Shown in pieces: positions 50,440-59,452 of a stretch of DNA of 64,000 nucleotides. The DNA is from Mycobacterium interjectum (GTDB lineage Bacteria; Actinomycetota; Actinomycetes; Mycobacteriales; Mycobacteriaceae). The stretch covers positions 62,001-126,000 of the forward strand of contig LQPB01000090.1 of the NCBI GenBank assembly GCA_002102225.1, in the 5' to 3' direction. The position numbers and the translations under genes were made by a program. The notes below the pieces were generated by a model. The model made no database searches, had not been told where the DNA came from, and was given only the letters and a program-made list of their open reading frames with translations. Positions within the stretch are counted from its first letter, which is position 1. The number at the start of each line of letters is the position of its first letter.

Positions 50440-51488
50440 ACGCGGGCACCGAGCACCTGCTGCACATGCTGCGCTCGCAGGGCCGGTTCTGCGCGGGCTC
50501 CGGCTCCCCGATGTACGGGGAACTCTTCGAGTTGGTGGCCGGCGACGTCGAGGCGGGCGGGGTGTTCGCGGCGATTCTGTCCGGCCACGAGGACGACCCG
50601 TCGCGCCTCGCGGTGCCGCTGCGGCTGCTGGGCGGGCTGCACCGGTTGGTGCTCGACGGCCGGGCCCCGGCGTTGCGGCGGTGGTATCCCAGCACCGGCG
50701 GCGTGTGGGACGCGCGCGACGCCTGGCCCGAAATCCTGGGCACCGCGGCCCGACACGGCGACTTTCTGCGCGCGGCGCTGCAGCAACCGCCGCAGACCAA
50801 CGAGGTCGGCCGCTCCGCCGCGCTGATCGGTGGACTGTTGCGGCTGGAGCACGGATTGGACTTGCCGATAAGGCTTTTCGAGATCGGATCGAGCGCCGGG
50901 CTGAACATGCGGGCGGACCACTACCACTACCGGTACGACCGCGGCCGGTGGGGACCCCTCGGCTCGCCGGTGAGGATCGACGACGCGTGGCGCGGCGCCC
51001 TGCCGCCCGACGGCACCGTCCGGATCGTCGAGCGAAACGGCTACGACATCGCACCCATCGACGTCACCGGCGCCGACGGGGAGATGACCGTGTTGAGCTA
51101 CGTCTGGCCCGACCAGGGCGCCCGGCTGGACCGGCTGCGCGGCGCCATCGCGGTAGCCCGGAGCGTTCCGGCGGGGCTCGAGCGCCGGACCGCGGCCGAG
51201 GCGGTGGCCGGCTTGAGCCTCGCCGACGGCGCGCTGACCGTACTGTGGCACTCGATCACCTGGCAGTACCTGTCCGACGACGAGCGCGCCGCCGTGCGCG
51301 ACGGCGTCGAGGCGCTGGGCGCGCAAGCCGGCGCCCGGTCGCCGTTCGCCCACCTCACCCTCGAACCCGCGCGCGACGGGCCCGGCGCGCCGATCAGGTT
51401 CCTGGTGCGGGCCCGCCGCTGGCCGGGTGGCGAGCTCGCGATCCTCGGCGAATGCCATCCGCACGGCCCGCCGGTGAATTGGCAATAG
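50436..51488 (+). CDS. DUF2332 domain-containing protein
   Basis: A 350-residue protein of a family present beside mftR in mycobacteria (Rv0690c in M. tuberculosis, recalled). It has a methyltransferase-like nucleotide-binding segment (LFEIGSSAGLNMRADHYHY near residue 148), so a class I methyltransferase fold is possible. It contains the family blocks WYPSTGG and VLWHSITWQYLS. Coupling with mftR (4-bp overlap) suggests a role in mycofactocin-related metabolism, but none is known. Confidence 0.88.
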   Translation: MNAGTEHLLHMLRSQGRFCAGSGSPMYGELFELVAGDVEAGGVFAAILSGHEDDPSRLAVPLRLLGGLHRLVLDGRAPALRRWYPSTGGVWDARDAWPEILGTAARHGDFLRAALQQPPQTNEVGRSAALIGGLLRLEHGLDLPIRLFEIGSSAGLNMRADHYHYRYDRGRWGPLGSPVRIDDAWRGALPPDGTVRIVERNGYDIAPIDVTGADGEMTVLSYVWPDQGARLDRLRGAIAVARSVPAGLERRTAAEAVAGLSLADGALTVLWHSITWQYLSDDERAAVRDGVEALGAQAGARSPFAHLTLEPARDGPGAPIRFLVRARRWPGGELAILGECHPHGPPVNWQ

Positions 51489-51543
51489 AAATTTTTTCGT
51501 CCGCCGGCGTCGGAATTCGGCCCGCCGCGGCGACGATAGGGGT

Positions 51544-52065
51544 GTGAGCGCCGAAGCGGAGCACCAATCCGACGCTCGACGCGCGCTGCTCGCGCTGTAC
51601 GACGAGGCGTTGCCCGTGGTGTACGGGTACTTCGTCCGCCGCTGCGGGGATCGCGCCACGGCGGAGGACCTGACGTCGGAGACGTTCCTCGCGGCGATGG
51701 ACGCCGCGCGCAAAGACGACCCGCCGCCGATCGCGATCCCGTGGCTGCTCGGCGTGGCACGCCACAAGCTGGCCGACCACTATCGGCGCGGCCAGCACCG
51801 GCTGGCCGTGCCGGTCGCCGATTCGCCCGAACCGGGGGACGGCGCCGACGACTGGGACGCCGAACTGGATCGCCTGGTCGCCGAGGCGGTGCTGGCGCGG
51901 CTGGCCGAGCCGCACCGCGCCGTGCTGGTGCTGCGCTACATGGACGACTGCTCGGTGGGCGAATGCGCGGAGCTGCTCGGACGCACCGTGCACGCCACGG
52001 AGGCGCTCCTGGTCCGGGCCCGCCGGGCCTTCAAACGGCAGTATCCGGAAGGAGGCGCATCATGA
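51544..52065 (+). CDS. ECF-type RNA polymerase sigma factor
   Basis: A 173-residue extracytoplasmic-function sigma factor. Region 2 lies in RRALLALYDEALPVVYGYFVRRCGDRATAEDLTSETF and region 4 in RLAEPHRAVLVLRYMDDCSVGECAELLGRTVHATEALLVRAR. Both are complete; region 3 is absent as usual. GTG start 51544. It overlaps the triple-VOC gene (ATGA), which replaces the usual anti-sigma factor, so how it is controlled is open. Confidence 0.9.
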   Translation: MSAEAEHQSDARRALLALYDEALPVVYGYFVRRCGDRATAEDLTSETFLAAMDAARKDDPPPIAIPWLLGVARHKLADHYRRGQHRLAVPVADSPEPGDGADDWDAELDRLVAEAVLARLAEPHRAVLVLRYMDDCSVGECAELLGRTVHATEALLVRARRAFKRQYPEGGAS

Positions 52066-53333
52066 GTCCGCAGGACCACACCGATCCACTGGACGTGCTG
52101 CGCGCCAACGACCTTCCGGCGCAACCTGATCCGGACTTCGCCGGGCGCCTGCGCCGGCGTTTGGAATCCGCATTGTCGCTACCGAAAGGAGTCGTCATGA
52201 GCGGCACCGCCAGTGCCCTGTCCGAACTGACCGAGCCGTCCGCCGCCGAGGCCGCACCGCGCCCGGCGGCGCTGCCCTACCTCAGCGTCGGGGACGCGCG
52301 GGCGGCGATCGCCTGGTACGCCGACGCCTTCGGCGCCCACCTGATCGGCGAACCGATTGTGATGGACGACGGCCGAATCGGGCACGCGGAGATTGCGGTC
52401 GCCGGTGGCGTGCTGTACCTCGCCGACGAATATCCGGAACTCGGCCTGAAAGCCCCTGTGCCCGGCCGGGTTTCGGTGAGCCTGATGTTGCGCGTCGCCG
52501 ACACCGACGCCGCGCTGCGGCGGGCGAGCGAAGGCGGAGCCGCCGTCGAGCGCGAACCCTACGAAAACTACGGAAACCGGACCGCGACCATCATCGACCC
52601 CTTCGGCCACCGGTGGATGCTGTCCGGCCCCACCGCGACATCGCGCATCCGGCACGGCGACCTGGGGTACATCTCGGTGTGGACCCCCGACCCCGATCGC
52701 GCGGCCGCCTTCTACGGACACGTCCTGGGCTGGACCTACGACCCCGCGTCGCACCGGGTCACCAACACCGAGCTGCCGACCGGCATTGCGGCCAGTCCCG
52801 GGACACCCACCCTGTTCTGCTGCTACGCCGTTGCCGACGTCGAGGCCGCGCGCGCGGCGATCGCGGAGGCCGGCGGGGTCCCGGGCGAAACCCGGGACAG
52901 CGAGTACGGCGTGCTCCTCGAGGCCACCGACCCGCACGGGGTGGCGTTCGCGGTGTTCGAGCCGCCGGCCGGACGAAAGCGTCCGGAACTCAACGGTTCC
53001 GGGCCCGGCGAGCTGTCCTACGTCACCTACCTGGTGCCGGATTCCGCGGGCTTCCGCGACTTCTACGGCCGGGTGCTGGGATGGGCGTTCGAACCCGGCC
53101 GGGTCGCCGACGGTTGGCAGGTGGTGGACACCCATCCGATGGCCGGCGCCGCCGGCGGCAGCACCGATCCGGTGACGGTGCCGATGTGGACGGTGCCGAA
53201 CATCGACGCGGCGGTCGCGCGGGTGCGCGAGGCCGGCGGCACAGTGTTCGCCGAGCCGGCCCGCCAGCCGTACGGCGTGACCGCCGAGTGCGTCGACGAT
53301 CAGGGCGCCCGCTTCTATCTCGGCGAGTTCTAG
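52062..53333 (+). CDS. Triple VOC (glyoxalase/bleomycin-resistance) domain protein paired with ECF sigma
   Basis: A 423-residue protein with a 45-residue N-terminal segment (DPLDVLRANDLPAQPDPDFA) followed by three VOC modules. The first is PhnB-like, at about residues 68-190 (LSVGDARAAIAWYADAFGA), the second at about 200-305 (HGDLGYISVWTPDPDRAAAFYG) and the third at about 318-423 (YVTYLVPDSAGFRDFYGRVLGW). ATG 52062 overlaps the sigma stop. A second in-frame ATG at 52197 has a strong AAAGGAG site and would give a 378-residue form. VOC proteins bind metals or small molecules; a sensing role for the sigma factor is inferred. Confidence 0.9.
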   Translation: MSPQDHTDPLDVLRANDLPAQPDPDFAGRLRRRLESALSLPKGVVMSGTASALSELTEPSAAEAAPRPAALPYLSVGDARAAIAWYADAFGAHLIGEPIVMDDGRIGHAEIAVAGGVLYLADEYPELGLKAPVPGRVSVSLMLRVADTDAALRRASEGGAAVEREPYENYGNRTATIIDPFGHRWMLSGPTATSRIRHGDLGYISVWTPDPDRAAAFYGHVLGWTYDPASHRVTNTELPTGIAASPGTPTLFCCYAVADVEAARAAIAEAGGVPGETRDSEYGVLLEATDPHGVAFAVFEPPAGRKRPELNGSGPGELSYVTYLVPDSAGFRDFYGRVLGWAFEPGRVADGWQVVDTHPMAGAAGGSTDPVTVPMWTVPNIDAAVARVREAGGTVFAEPARQPYGVTAECVDDQGARFYLGEF

Positions 53334-54301
53334 GCGTTGGCGATCCGGATGGGCGCCCCGTCCAGCCAGGCGGCGACGGCCTCGACGGTGTCCTCGTAGA
53401 AGGCGCCGAGCATCTCGCGGGTGACGTAGCCCAGGTGCGGGGACAGCGTCACGTTCGCCAACCCCCGCAACGGGTGATCTTGCGGCGGCGGTTCGGTGTC
53501 GTAGACGTCGAGCCCGGCCCCGGCGATGCGCCCGGTGCGCAGCGCGTCGATCAGGGCGGCCTCGTCCACGATCGGGCCGCGGGAGGTGTTGATCAGGTAG
53601 GCGTGCGGCTTCATCAGGGCCAGCTCGGGACGGCCGACCAGGCCCCGGGTGCGCTCGGAGAGCACCAGGTGAATGGACACCACGTCGGATTCGGAGAACA
53701 GCACCTCCTTCTCGACCCGGCGGGCGCCGACCGCCGCCGCGGCCTGTTCGGTGAGGTTCTGGCTCCACGCGATGACCTGCATGCCAAACACTTTCGCGTA
53801 TTCGGCCATGCGGCTGCCGGTCCTGCCCAGGCCGAGCAGCCCGATCGTCTTGCCGGACAGCGCCATCCCGGTGGTCCTCTGCCAGCCCCCCGCGCGCATG
53901 CTCCGATGCTCTTCGGCCAGGTTGCGCACGGTCGCGATCATCAACCCCCAGGCCAGTTCCGGGGTGGCGTCGCGGACCGAGGTGAATCGGGGATGGGCGA
54001 AGTCCGAGTGGGCGACCAGCACGCCGCGCTCGCTGGCCGCCGCCATGTCCAGGTTGGGCAGGCTCCGGCCGACGATGGTGATCAGCTTCAGGTTCGGCAG
54101 CCGCTCGATCAGCGTGCGCGGCAAGGCCATCCGCTCGCGCATGGTGCAGATCACGTCGAAGGGCCGCAACGCCTCTGCCGCTTCCGACTCGGACAGGTGC
54201 CGATCGAAAACGGTTACCTCGGAACGATTTTGCACCCGTGACCAGTCGGCGAGGTCGAGAGCCAGGCCGGCGTAGTCGTCGAGTATCGCCACCTTGGGCA
54301 T
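53330..54301 (-). CDS. D-2-hydroxyacid dehydrogenase family protein (SerA-like)
   Basis: A 323-residue NAD-dependent dehydrogenase. The cofactor motif GKTIGLLGLGRTGSRMAEYAKVFG is near residue 145, the substrate arginine in NTSRGPIVDEAAL near residue 230, the catalytic Glu in DVYDTEPPPQDHPL near residue 260, and His near HLGY. It fits the class including phosphoglycerate dehydrogenase but lacks the ACT regulatory domain. Seven bp downstream of the ferredoxin reductase; its stop overlaps the convergent VOC gene as CTAG. Confidence 0.93.
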   Translation of the reverse strand: MPKVAILDDYAGLALDLADWSRVQNRSEVTVFDRHLSESEAAEALRPFDVICTMRERMALPRTLIERLPNLKLITIVGRSLPNLDMAAASERGVLVAHSDFAHPRFTSVRDATPELAWGLMIATVRNLAEEHRSMRAGGWQRTTGMALSGKTIGLLGLGRTGSRMAEYAKVFGMQVIAWSQNLTEQAAAAVGARRVEKEVLFSESDVVSIHLVLSERTRGLVGRPELALMKPHAYLINTSRGPIVDEAALIDALRTGRIAGAGLDVYDTEPPPQDHPLRGLANVTLSPHLGYVTREMLGAFYEDTVEAVAAWLDGAPIRIANA

Positions 54302-54308
54302 GACAGCG

Positions 54309-55496
54309 TCAGCCCAGCACCTCGGCGATGGGCGCGGCGGAGGCGATCTTGGCGCGGACCTTCATGACCTTGCCCGGCATCCCGCCGCCCACCACGCCGA
54401 CCAGCACCCCGTCGCGCTCGTAATAGGCCAGGAACTTGCGCCCGTCGTCCTCCACGAGATGGACGGTGTCGGTGGCCTCCGGCTCCCCCAGGCACTGGAT
54501 CTTGACGTCGTACTGGTCGCTCCAGAAGTAGGGGACGACGGGGTTGGTGGGAACGTCCCGCCCCAGCATCGCCGGCACCACCACCCGGGCCTGGTCGGCG
54601 ACGTTGCTCCAATGTTCCACGCGCGCTTGGTGTCCCGTCGCGTCGCGCCAAGAGGCGACATCCCCCAGCGCCCACACCTTCGGCGCGCTGGTGCGGCCGG
54701 CCTCGTCGCAGACGACACCGTTGTCGACGTCGATGCCGCTGCCCTCGAGCCATTCGGTGGCCGGGCGCGACCCGATCCCGATGACGACCAGGTCGGCGGG
54801 CAGTTCCGCCCCGTCGGTCAGCACCACGGTGTCGACGTGGCCCTCGCCGCGCACCTCGGCCACGCCGACCCCGAGGCGGACGTCGACGCCTTCGTCGCGA
54901 TGCAGGCGCGCCACCAGCGCGCCGATCTGCTCGCCCAGCACGGCGGCCAGCGGCGTCGGCTGCGGCTCGACCAGTACCACGTGCACCCCGAGGGTGCGCA
55001 TGCTGGCGGCCACCTCGCAGCCGATGAAGCCCGCGCCGATGACCACGGCGCGCTGCGCGGCGGACGCGTGCTCGCGCAACGCCATGCTCTCGTCGAACGA
55101 ACGCAGCACCCGAATGCCCTCGAGATCCGGTAGCGCCGGAATGCGCCGCGGCACCAGCCCGGTGGCGATGACGAGCTCGTCGTAGCCGAGCGCCGATCCG
55201 TCGGCCAGCGTGACCGTCTGCCCGGCGGTGTCGAGACCGGTTGCCGCCGAACCGAGTCGCAGGGTGATGTCGTTGTCGTCGTACCACTCACGCGGCTTGA
55301 GGGCCACGTCGTCGACCTCTTTGCGCAGCACCTCCTTGGACAACGGCGGGCGGTCGTAGGGCAGATGCACCTCGTCGCTGACGATCGTGATGGGGCCGGT
55401 GTATTCGGACCGGCGCAATTGCTCGGCGGTCCGGGCCCCGGCGAGCCCGCCACCCACGATCACGATGCCTTTTTCGGTCACGTGGTGTTCATACAC
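54309..55496 (-). CDS. NAD(P)/FAD-dependent ferredoxin reductase
   Basis: A 395-residue pyridine nucleotide-disulfide class flavoprotein, matching Rv0688 by place (recalled). FAD motif IVGGGLAGARTAEQLR near residue 14, NAD motif VVIGAGFIGCEVAASM near residue 150, and C-terminal FAD-contact VWALGDVA. It probably passes electrons to a ferredoxin that feeds P450s. It lies 9 bp after the mycofactocin-coupled SDR, likely one operon. Confidence 0.93.
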   Translation of the reverse strand: MYEHHVTEKGIVIVGGGLAGARTAEQLRRSEYTGPITIVSDEVHLPYDRPPLSKEVLRKEVDDVALKPREWYDDNDITLRLGSAATGLDTAGQTVTLADGSALGYDELVIATGLVPRRIPALPDLEGIRVLRSFDESMALREHASAAQRAVVIGAGFIGCEVAASMRTLGVHVVLVEPQPTPLAAVLGEQIGALVARLHRDEGVDVRLGVGVAEVRGEGHVDTVVLTDGAELPADLVVIGIGSRPATEWLEGSGIDVDNGVVCDEAGRTSAPKVWALGDVASWRDATGHQARVEHWSNVADQARVVVPAMLGRDVPTNPVVPYFWSDQYDVKIQCLGEPEATDTVHLVEDDGRKFLAYYERDGVLVGVVGGGMPGKVMKVRAKIASAAPIAEVLG

Positions 55497-55505
55497 GATC
55501 GCGAA

Positions 55506-56324
55506 TTAGTACTTCAAGGCGCCCTTGTCCACCGGGATCTGGCTGCCCGACAACGTGCCTGAGCCGTCGCCAGCCAACCAGACGACGACGTCGGAAACCT
55601 CGTCGGGCGTCATGAAGCCCTTGTACTGCATCGGCATTGGCGGGAAGCTGTGCACGTAACGGGGGTGCTTGGCAAAGATCTCCATCATCGCCTCCGGCTC
55701 GATCATCGGGGTTTCGACCGAGTAGGGGTGGATGGAGTTGACCCGGATGTCGTATTCGCCGAGTTCGATGGCCAGCGTGTTGGTCAGCGCGGTGAGCCCG
55801 AACTTGCTGGCGGCGTAGTGGCCGTTGCCCGGCGTCGCCTTCAGGCCCGCCGACGAGCTCACGACGACGATCGACCCGCCGTTGCCGGCCTCGATCATGG
55901 CCGGAATCGCGGCGCGCAGGGTGCGCCAGGTGCCGGTCAGGTTGATCCCGATCACGGTGTCCCATTGCTCGTCGGTGAGCTCCCAGACCCGGCCCCACCC
56001 CAGCACCCCGGCGTTGGCCACCAGGATGTCGAGCCGGCCGAATTGTTCGACGCCGTCGGCCACGAGTTGCCGCACCGCGGCGTCGTCGCGGATGTCGACC
56101 TCGCGGGCCAGCACCTTGCGGCCCTCGGCCTCGACCAGGCGGACGGTCTCGTTGAGATCCTCGGGCGTGGCCGGCGTGTAGGTCAGGGTGTCGGACGCCC
56201 GCGCGCAGATGTCGAGCGCGATGATGTCGGCACCCTCCCGCGCGAGCCGCACCGCATGCGACCGCCCCTGCGCCCGGGCCGCGCCGGTAATGAATGCCAC
56301 CCGTCCCTGCAGTGATTCAGCCAC
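55506..56324 (-). CDS. Mycofactocin-coupled SDR family oxidoreductase
   Basis: A 272-residue SDR. It shows the marks of the family whose NAD(P) is thought not to exchange and whose electrons go to mycofactocin: the N-terminal GAARAQGRSHAVRLAREGAD and DIIALDIC. Catalytic Ser is in VVSSSAGLKATPGNGHY, with Tyr and Lys in HYAASK. Substrate probably an alcohol or terpene-like compound. Being 6 kb from the mft cluster on the same strand supports a shared role. M. tuberculosis counterpart Rv0687 (recalled). Confidence 0.93.
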   Translation of the reverse strand: MAESLQGRVAFITGAARAQGRSHAVRLAREGADIIALDICARASDTLTYTPATPEDLNETVRLVEAEGRKVLAREVDIRDDAAVRQLVADGVEQFGRLDILVANAGVLGWGRVWELTDEQWDTVIGINLTGTWRTLRAAIPAMIEAGNGGSIVVVSSSAGLKATPGNGHYAASKFGLTALTNTLAIELGEYDIRVNSIHPYSVETPMIEPEAMMEIFAKHPRYVHSFPPMPMQYKGFMTPDEVSDVVVWLAGDGSGTLSGSQIPVDKGALKY

Positions 56325-56374
56325 GGTGCAAGGCTAGCAGCGAAACTGAAACGTGTTCTAACTAATCCCTGGGT

Positions 56375-57202
56375 TCAGATTTCCGAGATGATCTGGGCGC
56401 GGCGGCTGTTGTACTCCTGGTCGCTCAGCGCGCCGCTGGCCCGCAGCGTCTCGAGCTCTTGGAGCCGCTGCGCGATCGACGGTTGCGCAGTGGCGGCCGG
56501 TGCCGGACCGCCGGCCGCCGCCGGCTGGGGGGCCGGTGCCTGCTGCTCGGCCGCCCGCCGCACCACGGCCTGGACCTGCTGGCGCAGCGCGGGATTGGAC
56601 CGGATGTCGACCATCCGATTGAGCGGGACGTTGTTGGCCTTGAGGATCTGCAGGATCTCCATCAGCGGGCCGGCCTGCCCGCTGAGGTCGTAGGTCCTGT
56701 TGTCCTCCGCCACCGTGAACTGCGCCGGCACCAGACCGTTGACCAGAGCGCTGCGTTCCCAGTCGATCCGGTATTCGCCGGTGGTGGGGTTGACCAGCAC
56801 CACCACCTTGCGGGCGTTGAGGTTGCCGAGCCGGGTCACGCTGGCGATCACCCGGTCCTCGCTGTCGAACGGCAGAAAGCCGGGCCCCGCGATATGCAGG
56901 TAGACCTTGACCACCTGCTGGTTGTTGATCCAGGTCCCGGTCTCGCTGAGCCCGGTGATCTGGGCCAGTGCCAGCACGCCGTGCTGCTCGAGCTCCGCGT
57001 TCTTGGCGGACGACTTCGCCCCGTAGTTGGCCAGCGCGAGCGCGATCACCACGTCGGCCACGGTGATCAGCAGGCCCACGTAGAGCATCCACTGCAGCAG
57101 GTTGTCGAACCCGAGGGTGAAGTAGACGACCAAAAAGATCGGACCCACCAGGCCGCCGCACAGCAAAACGATCAACTGTGCCTTCAGGTAGCGCGCCAAC
57201 AC
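56375..57202 (-). CDS. SHOCT-domain membrane protein
   Basis: A 275-residue protein with two N-terminal transmembrane segments (LIVLLCGGLVGPIFLVVYFT and WMLYVGLLITVADVVIALAL), a cytoplasmic beta-rich part, an Ala/Pro/Gln linker (residues 215-245) and a C-terminal SHOCT motif (IAQRLQELETLRASGALSDQEYNS region). Its place between tuf and the mycofactocin-coupled SDR matches Rv0686 (recalled). Function unknown. Confidence 0.9.
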   Translation of the reverse strand: MLARYLKAQLIVLLCGGLVGPIFLVVYFTLGFDNLLQWMLYVGLLITVADVVIALALANYGAKSSAKNAELEQHGVLALAQITGLSETGTWINNQQVVKVYLHIAGPGFLPFDSEDRVIASVTRLGNLNARKVVVLVNPTTGEYRIDWERSALVNGLVPAQFTVAEDNRTYDLSGQAGPLMEILQILKANNVPLNRMVDIRSNPALRQQVQAVVRRAAEQQAPAPQPAAAGGPAPAATAQPSIAQRLQELETLRASGALSDQEYNSRRAQIISEI

Positions 57203-57295
57203 GTGTCTCTCCTCATCTCGCTGGGAAGTCCGTGTCAGATTAGCGCTCGACCGGCGGTCGCGATACCGATGCGCGCAAACCGTTTGCGCGCTCGG

Positions 57296-58078
57296 TCACT
57301 CCTCGGAGGACTCGGCCGGGGCGGCGGTCGTCGGAGAGTAGGCCGGCGTCGCGGGACGCACCGCCGCCGAAGAGCCGGCGGGCGCCGCGGCCGGCATCGT
57401 CGCGGGCAGCGGCGTCCCGGCGTACCCGTCGAGGCCAGCCTCCTCGACTGCTTCGGTGGCCCCGATGACGCCGGAAGACGCGGCGGGGCCGCCGGTTGCC
57501 GCGGCCGCGGGGACGGCGCCGAGGTTCTGACCCGCGACCAGGCTGCCGGTCAAACCGGCCCCGCCCATGCCGAACGACTCGCCGCTGCCGGCGGCCGCGA
57601 CGGCGGGACTCACGCTGCCCACCAGCTGACCGGCCACGCCGCTGCCCCCGGCGCCGAACGCGCCCGGCCCGCCGCTGGGCGCGACCGCCAGCGCGGGGCT
57701 CACGCCGTTGCCGGCCGGGACGGCCGCGGCCGCCGCCTGGCTGGGCGCGCCGACCGCGCCCAGCGCCGCTTGCTCCATGGTCTGCAGCGGTGAGGCGTTG
57801 GTCGCCTCAGCGAGGGCATACTGCGCCGCGCCGCCGCTCATGAGCTCGACAAACTGCTGGTGGAACATCGCCGCCTGGGCACTGAGCGCCTGGTAGACCT
57901 CGGCGTGCGCGCCGAACAGCGCCGCGATGGTCGCCGACACCTCGTCGGCACCCGCGGCCAGCACCCCCGAGGTCGGGGTCAGCGCCGCCGCGTTGGCCGA
58001 GCTGATAGCCGAGGCGATATTCGAGAGGTCGGAGGCCGCCCCGGCCAGGTACTCGGGCGTCGCGAAAACGAACGACAT
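57296..58078 (-). CDS. PE-family protein, second copy
   Basis: A 260-residue PE protein. PE domain at residues 1-100 (SFVFATPEYLAGAASDLSNI; AALFGAHAEVYQALSAQAA; ELMSGGAAQYALAEATNAS), then a Gly/Ala-rich part and a C-terminus ATPAYSPTTAAPAESSEE that matches the end of the other PE protein. Likely exported by an ESX system. It lies between the SHOCT gene and tuf. Confidence 0.92.
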   Translation of the reverse strand: MSFVFATPEYLAGAASDLSNIASAISSANAAALTPTSGVLAAGADEVSATIAALFGAHAEVYQALSAQAAMFHQQFVELMSGGAAQYALAEATNASPLQTMEQAALGAVGAPSQAAAAAVPAGNGVSPALAVAPSGGPGAFGAGGSGVAGQLVGSVSPAVAAAGSGESFGMGGAGLTGSLVAGQNLGAVPAAAATGGPAASSGVIGATEAVEEAGLDGYAGTPLPATMPAAAPAGSSAAVRPATPAYSPTTAAPAESSEE

Positions 58079-58212
58079 CCGTACCTCCCGGGCGGGTCAC
58101 ACGATTGAAGCAATCGCCCGGTCATTAGACACGGACGCAATAAGACTAAACCTATAGTAACTCGGCCCGTGCCCGCGCCCGGTTTCGCCGATTGCCGTGG
58201 ATCCGGAACGCA

Positions 58213-58249
58213 CGAAGCCCGGGCCGCCGATTGGCAAGCCCGGGCTTCG
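58213..58249 (-). terminator. Hairpin terminator of tuf
   Basis: CGAAGCCCGGGC and GCCCGGGCTTCG form perfect 12-bp arms with a 13-nt loop, 13 bp after the tuf stop. It ends the str operon. Confidence 0.88.
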
Positions 58250-58261
58250 CGTCGAACGGAG

Positions 58262-59452
58262 CTACTTGATGATCTTGACGACCCGGCCGGCGCCGACGGT
58301 GCGGCCACCTTCGCGGATCGCGAACCGCAGGCCCTCGTCCATGGCCACCGGCTGGATCAGCTTCACCGAGATGTTGGTGTTGTCACCGGGCATCACCATC
58401 TCGGTGCCCTCCGGCAGCGTCACCACACCCGTCACGTCGGTGGTGCGGAAGTAGAACTGCGGGCGGTAGTTGTTGAAGAACGGCGTGTGCCGGCCGCCCT
58501 CGTCCTTGGACAGGATGTAGACCTGGCCCTCGAACTCGGTGTGCGGCGTGGTGGTGCCGGGCTTCGTGACGACCTGGCCGCGCTCGACGTCCTCGCGCTT
58601 GATGCCGCGCAGCAGCAGCCCGACGTTGTCGCCGGCCTGGCCCTGGTCGAGCAGCTTGCGGAACATCTCCACACCGGTGACGGTCGTCTTGGTGCTGGTC
58701 GGGCGGATGCCGACGATCTCGACTTCCTCGTTCACGTTGATCACGCCGCGCTCCACACGACCGGTCACGACGGTGCCGCGGCCGGTGATGGTGAAGACGT
58801 CCTCGACGGGCATCAGGAACGGCTTGTCGGTCTCGCGGACCGGGTCCGGGATGGACTCGTCGACCGCGTCCATCAGCTCCTCGACGGACGAGACCCACTT
58901 GGCGTCGCCCTCGAGCGCCTTGAGCGCGGACACCCGCACCACCGGCGCGTCCTCGTCGAACTCCTGGGCGGCCAGCAGCTCGCGGACCTCCAGCTCGACG
59001 AGCTCGAGCAGCTCCTCGTCGTCCACGGCGTCGGCCTTGTTCAGGGCGACCAGGATATAGGGCACGCCGACCTGGCGGGCCAGCAGCACGTGCTCACGCG
59101 TCTGCGGCATCGGGCCGTCGGTCGCGGCGACCACCAGGATCGCGCCGTCCATCTGGGCGGCGCCGGTGATCATGTTCTTGATGTAGTCCGCGTGACCAGG
59201 CGCGTCGACGTGGGCGTAGTGCCGCTTGTCGGTCTGGTACTCGACGTGCGCGATGTTGATCGTGATACCGCGCTGACGCTCCTCGGGGGCGTTGTCGATC
59301 TGGTCGAACGCCTTGGACTCGTTCAGGTCCGGAAACTTGTCATGCAGGACCTTGGTGATAGCCGCGGTCAGGGTGGTCTTGCCGTGGTCAACGTGACCGA
59401 TGGTCCCGATGTTGACGTGGGGCTTGGTCCGCTGGAACTTCGCCTTCGCCAC
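58262..59452 (-). CDS. tuf: Elongation factor Tu
   Basis: A 396-residue GTPase that delivers aminoacyl-tRNA. P-loop GHVDHGKT is at residues 19-26, switch II DAPGHADY at about 81-88, and NKAD at about 137-140. GTG start 59452 with TCGGAGGAC in front. Last gene of the str operon; a separate promoter may lie in 59453-59548. Confidence 0.99.
   Translation of the reverse strand: MAKAKFQRTKPHVNIGTIGHVDHGKTTLTAAITKVLHDKFPDLNESKAFDQIDNAPEERQRGITINIAHVEYQTDKRHYAHVDAPGHADYIKNMITGAAQMDGAILVVAATDGPMPQTREHVLLARQVGVPYILVALNKADAVDDEELLELVELEVRELLAAQEFDEDAPVVRVSALKALEGDAKWVSSVEELMDAVDESIPDPVRETDKPFLMPVEDVFTITGRGTVVTGRVERGVINVNEEVEIVGIRPTSTKTTVTGVEMFRKLLDQGQAGDNVGLLLRGIKREDVERGQVVTKPGTTTPHTEFEGQVYILSKDEGGRHTPFFNNYRPQFYFRTTDVTGVVTLPEGTEMVMPGDNTNISVKLIQPVAMDEGLRFAIREGGRTVGAGRVVKIIK

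Noticed and set aside
54214..55287. Overlapping minus-strand frame across the hydroxyacid dehydrogenase and ferredoxin reductase
   Set aside because: Arg/Gly-rich frame shadow of the reductase, without family motifs.
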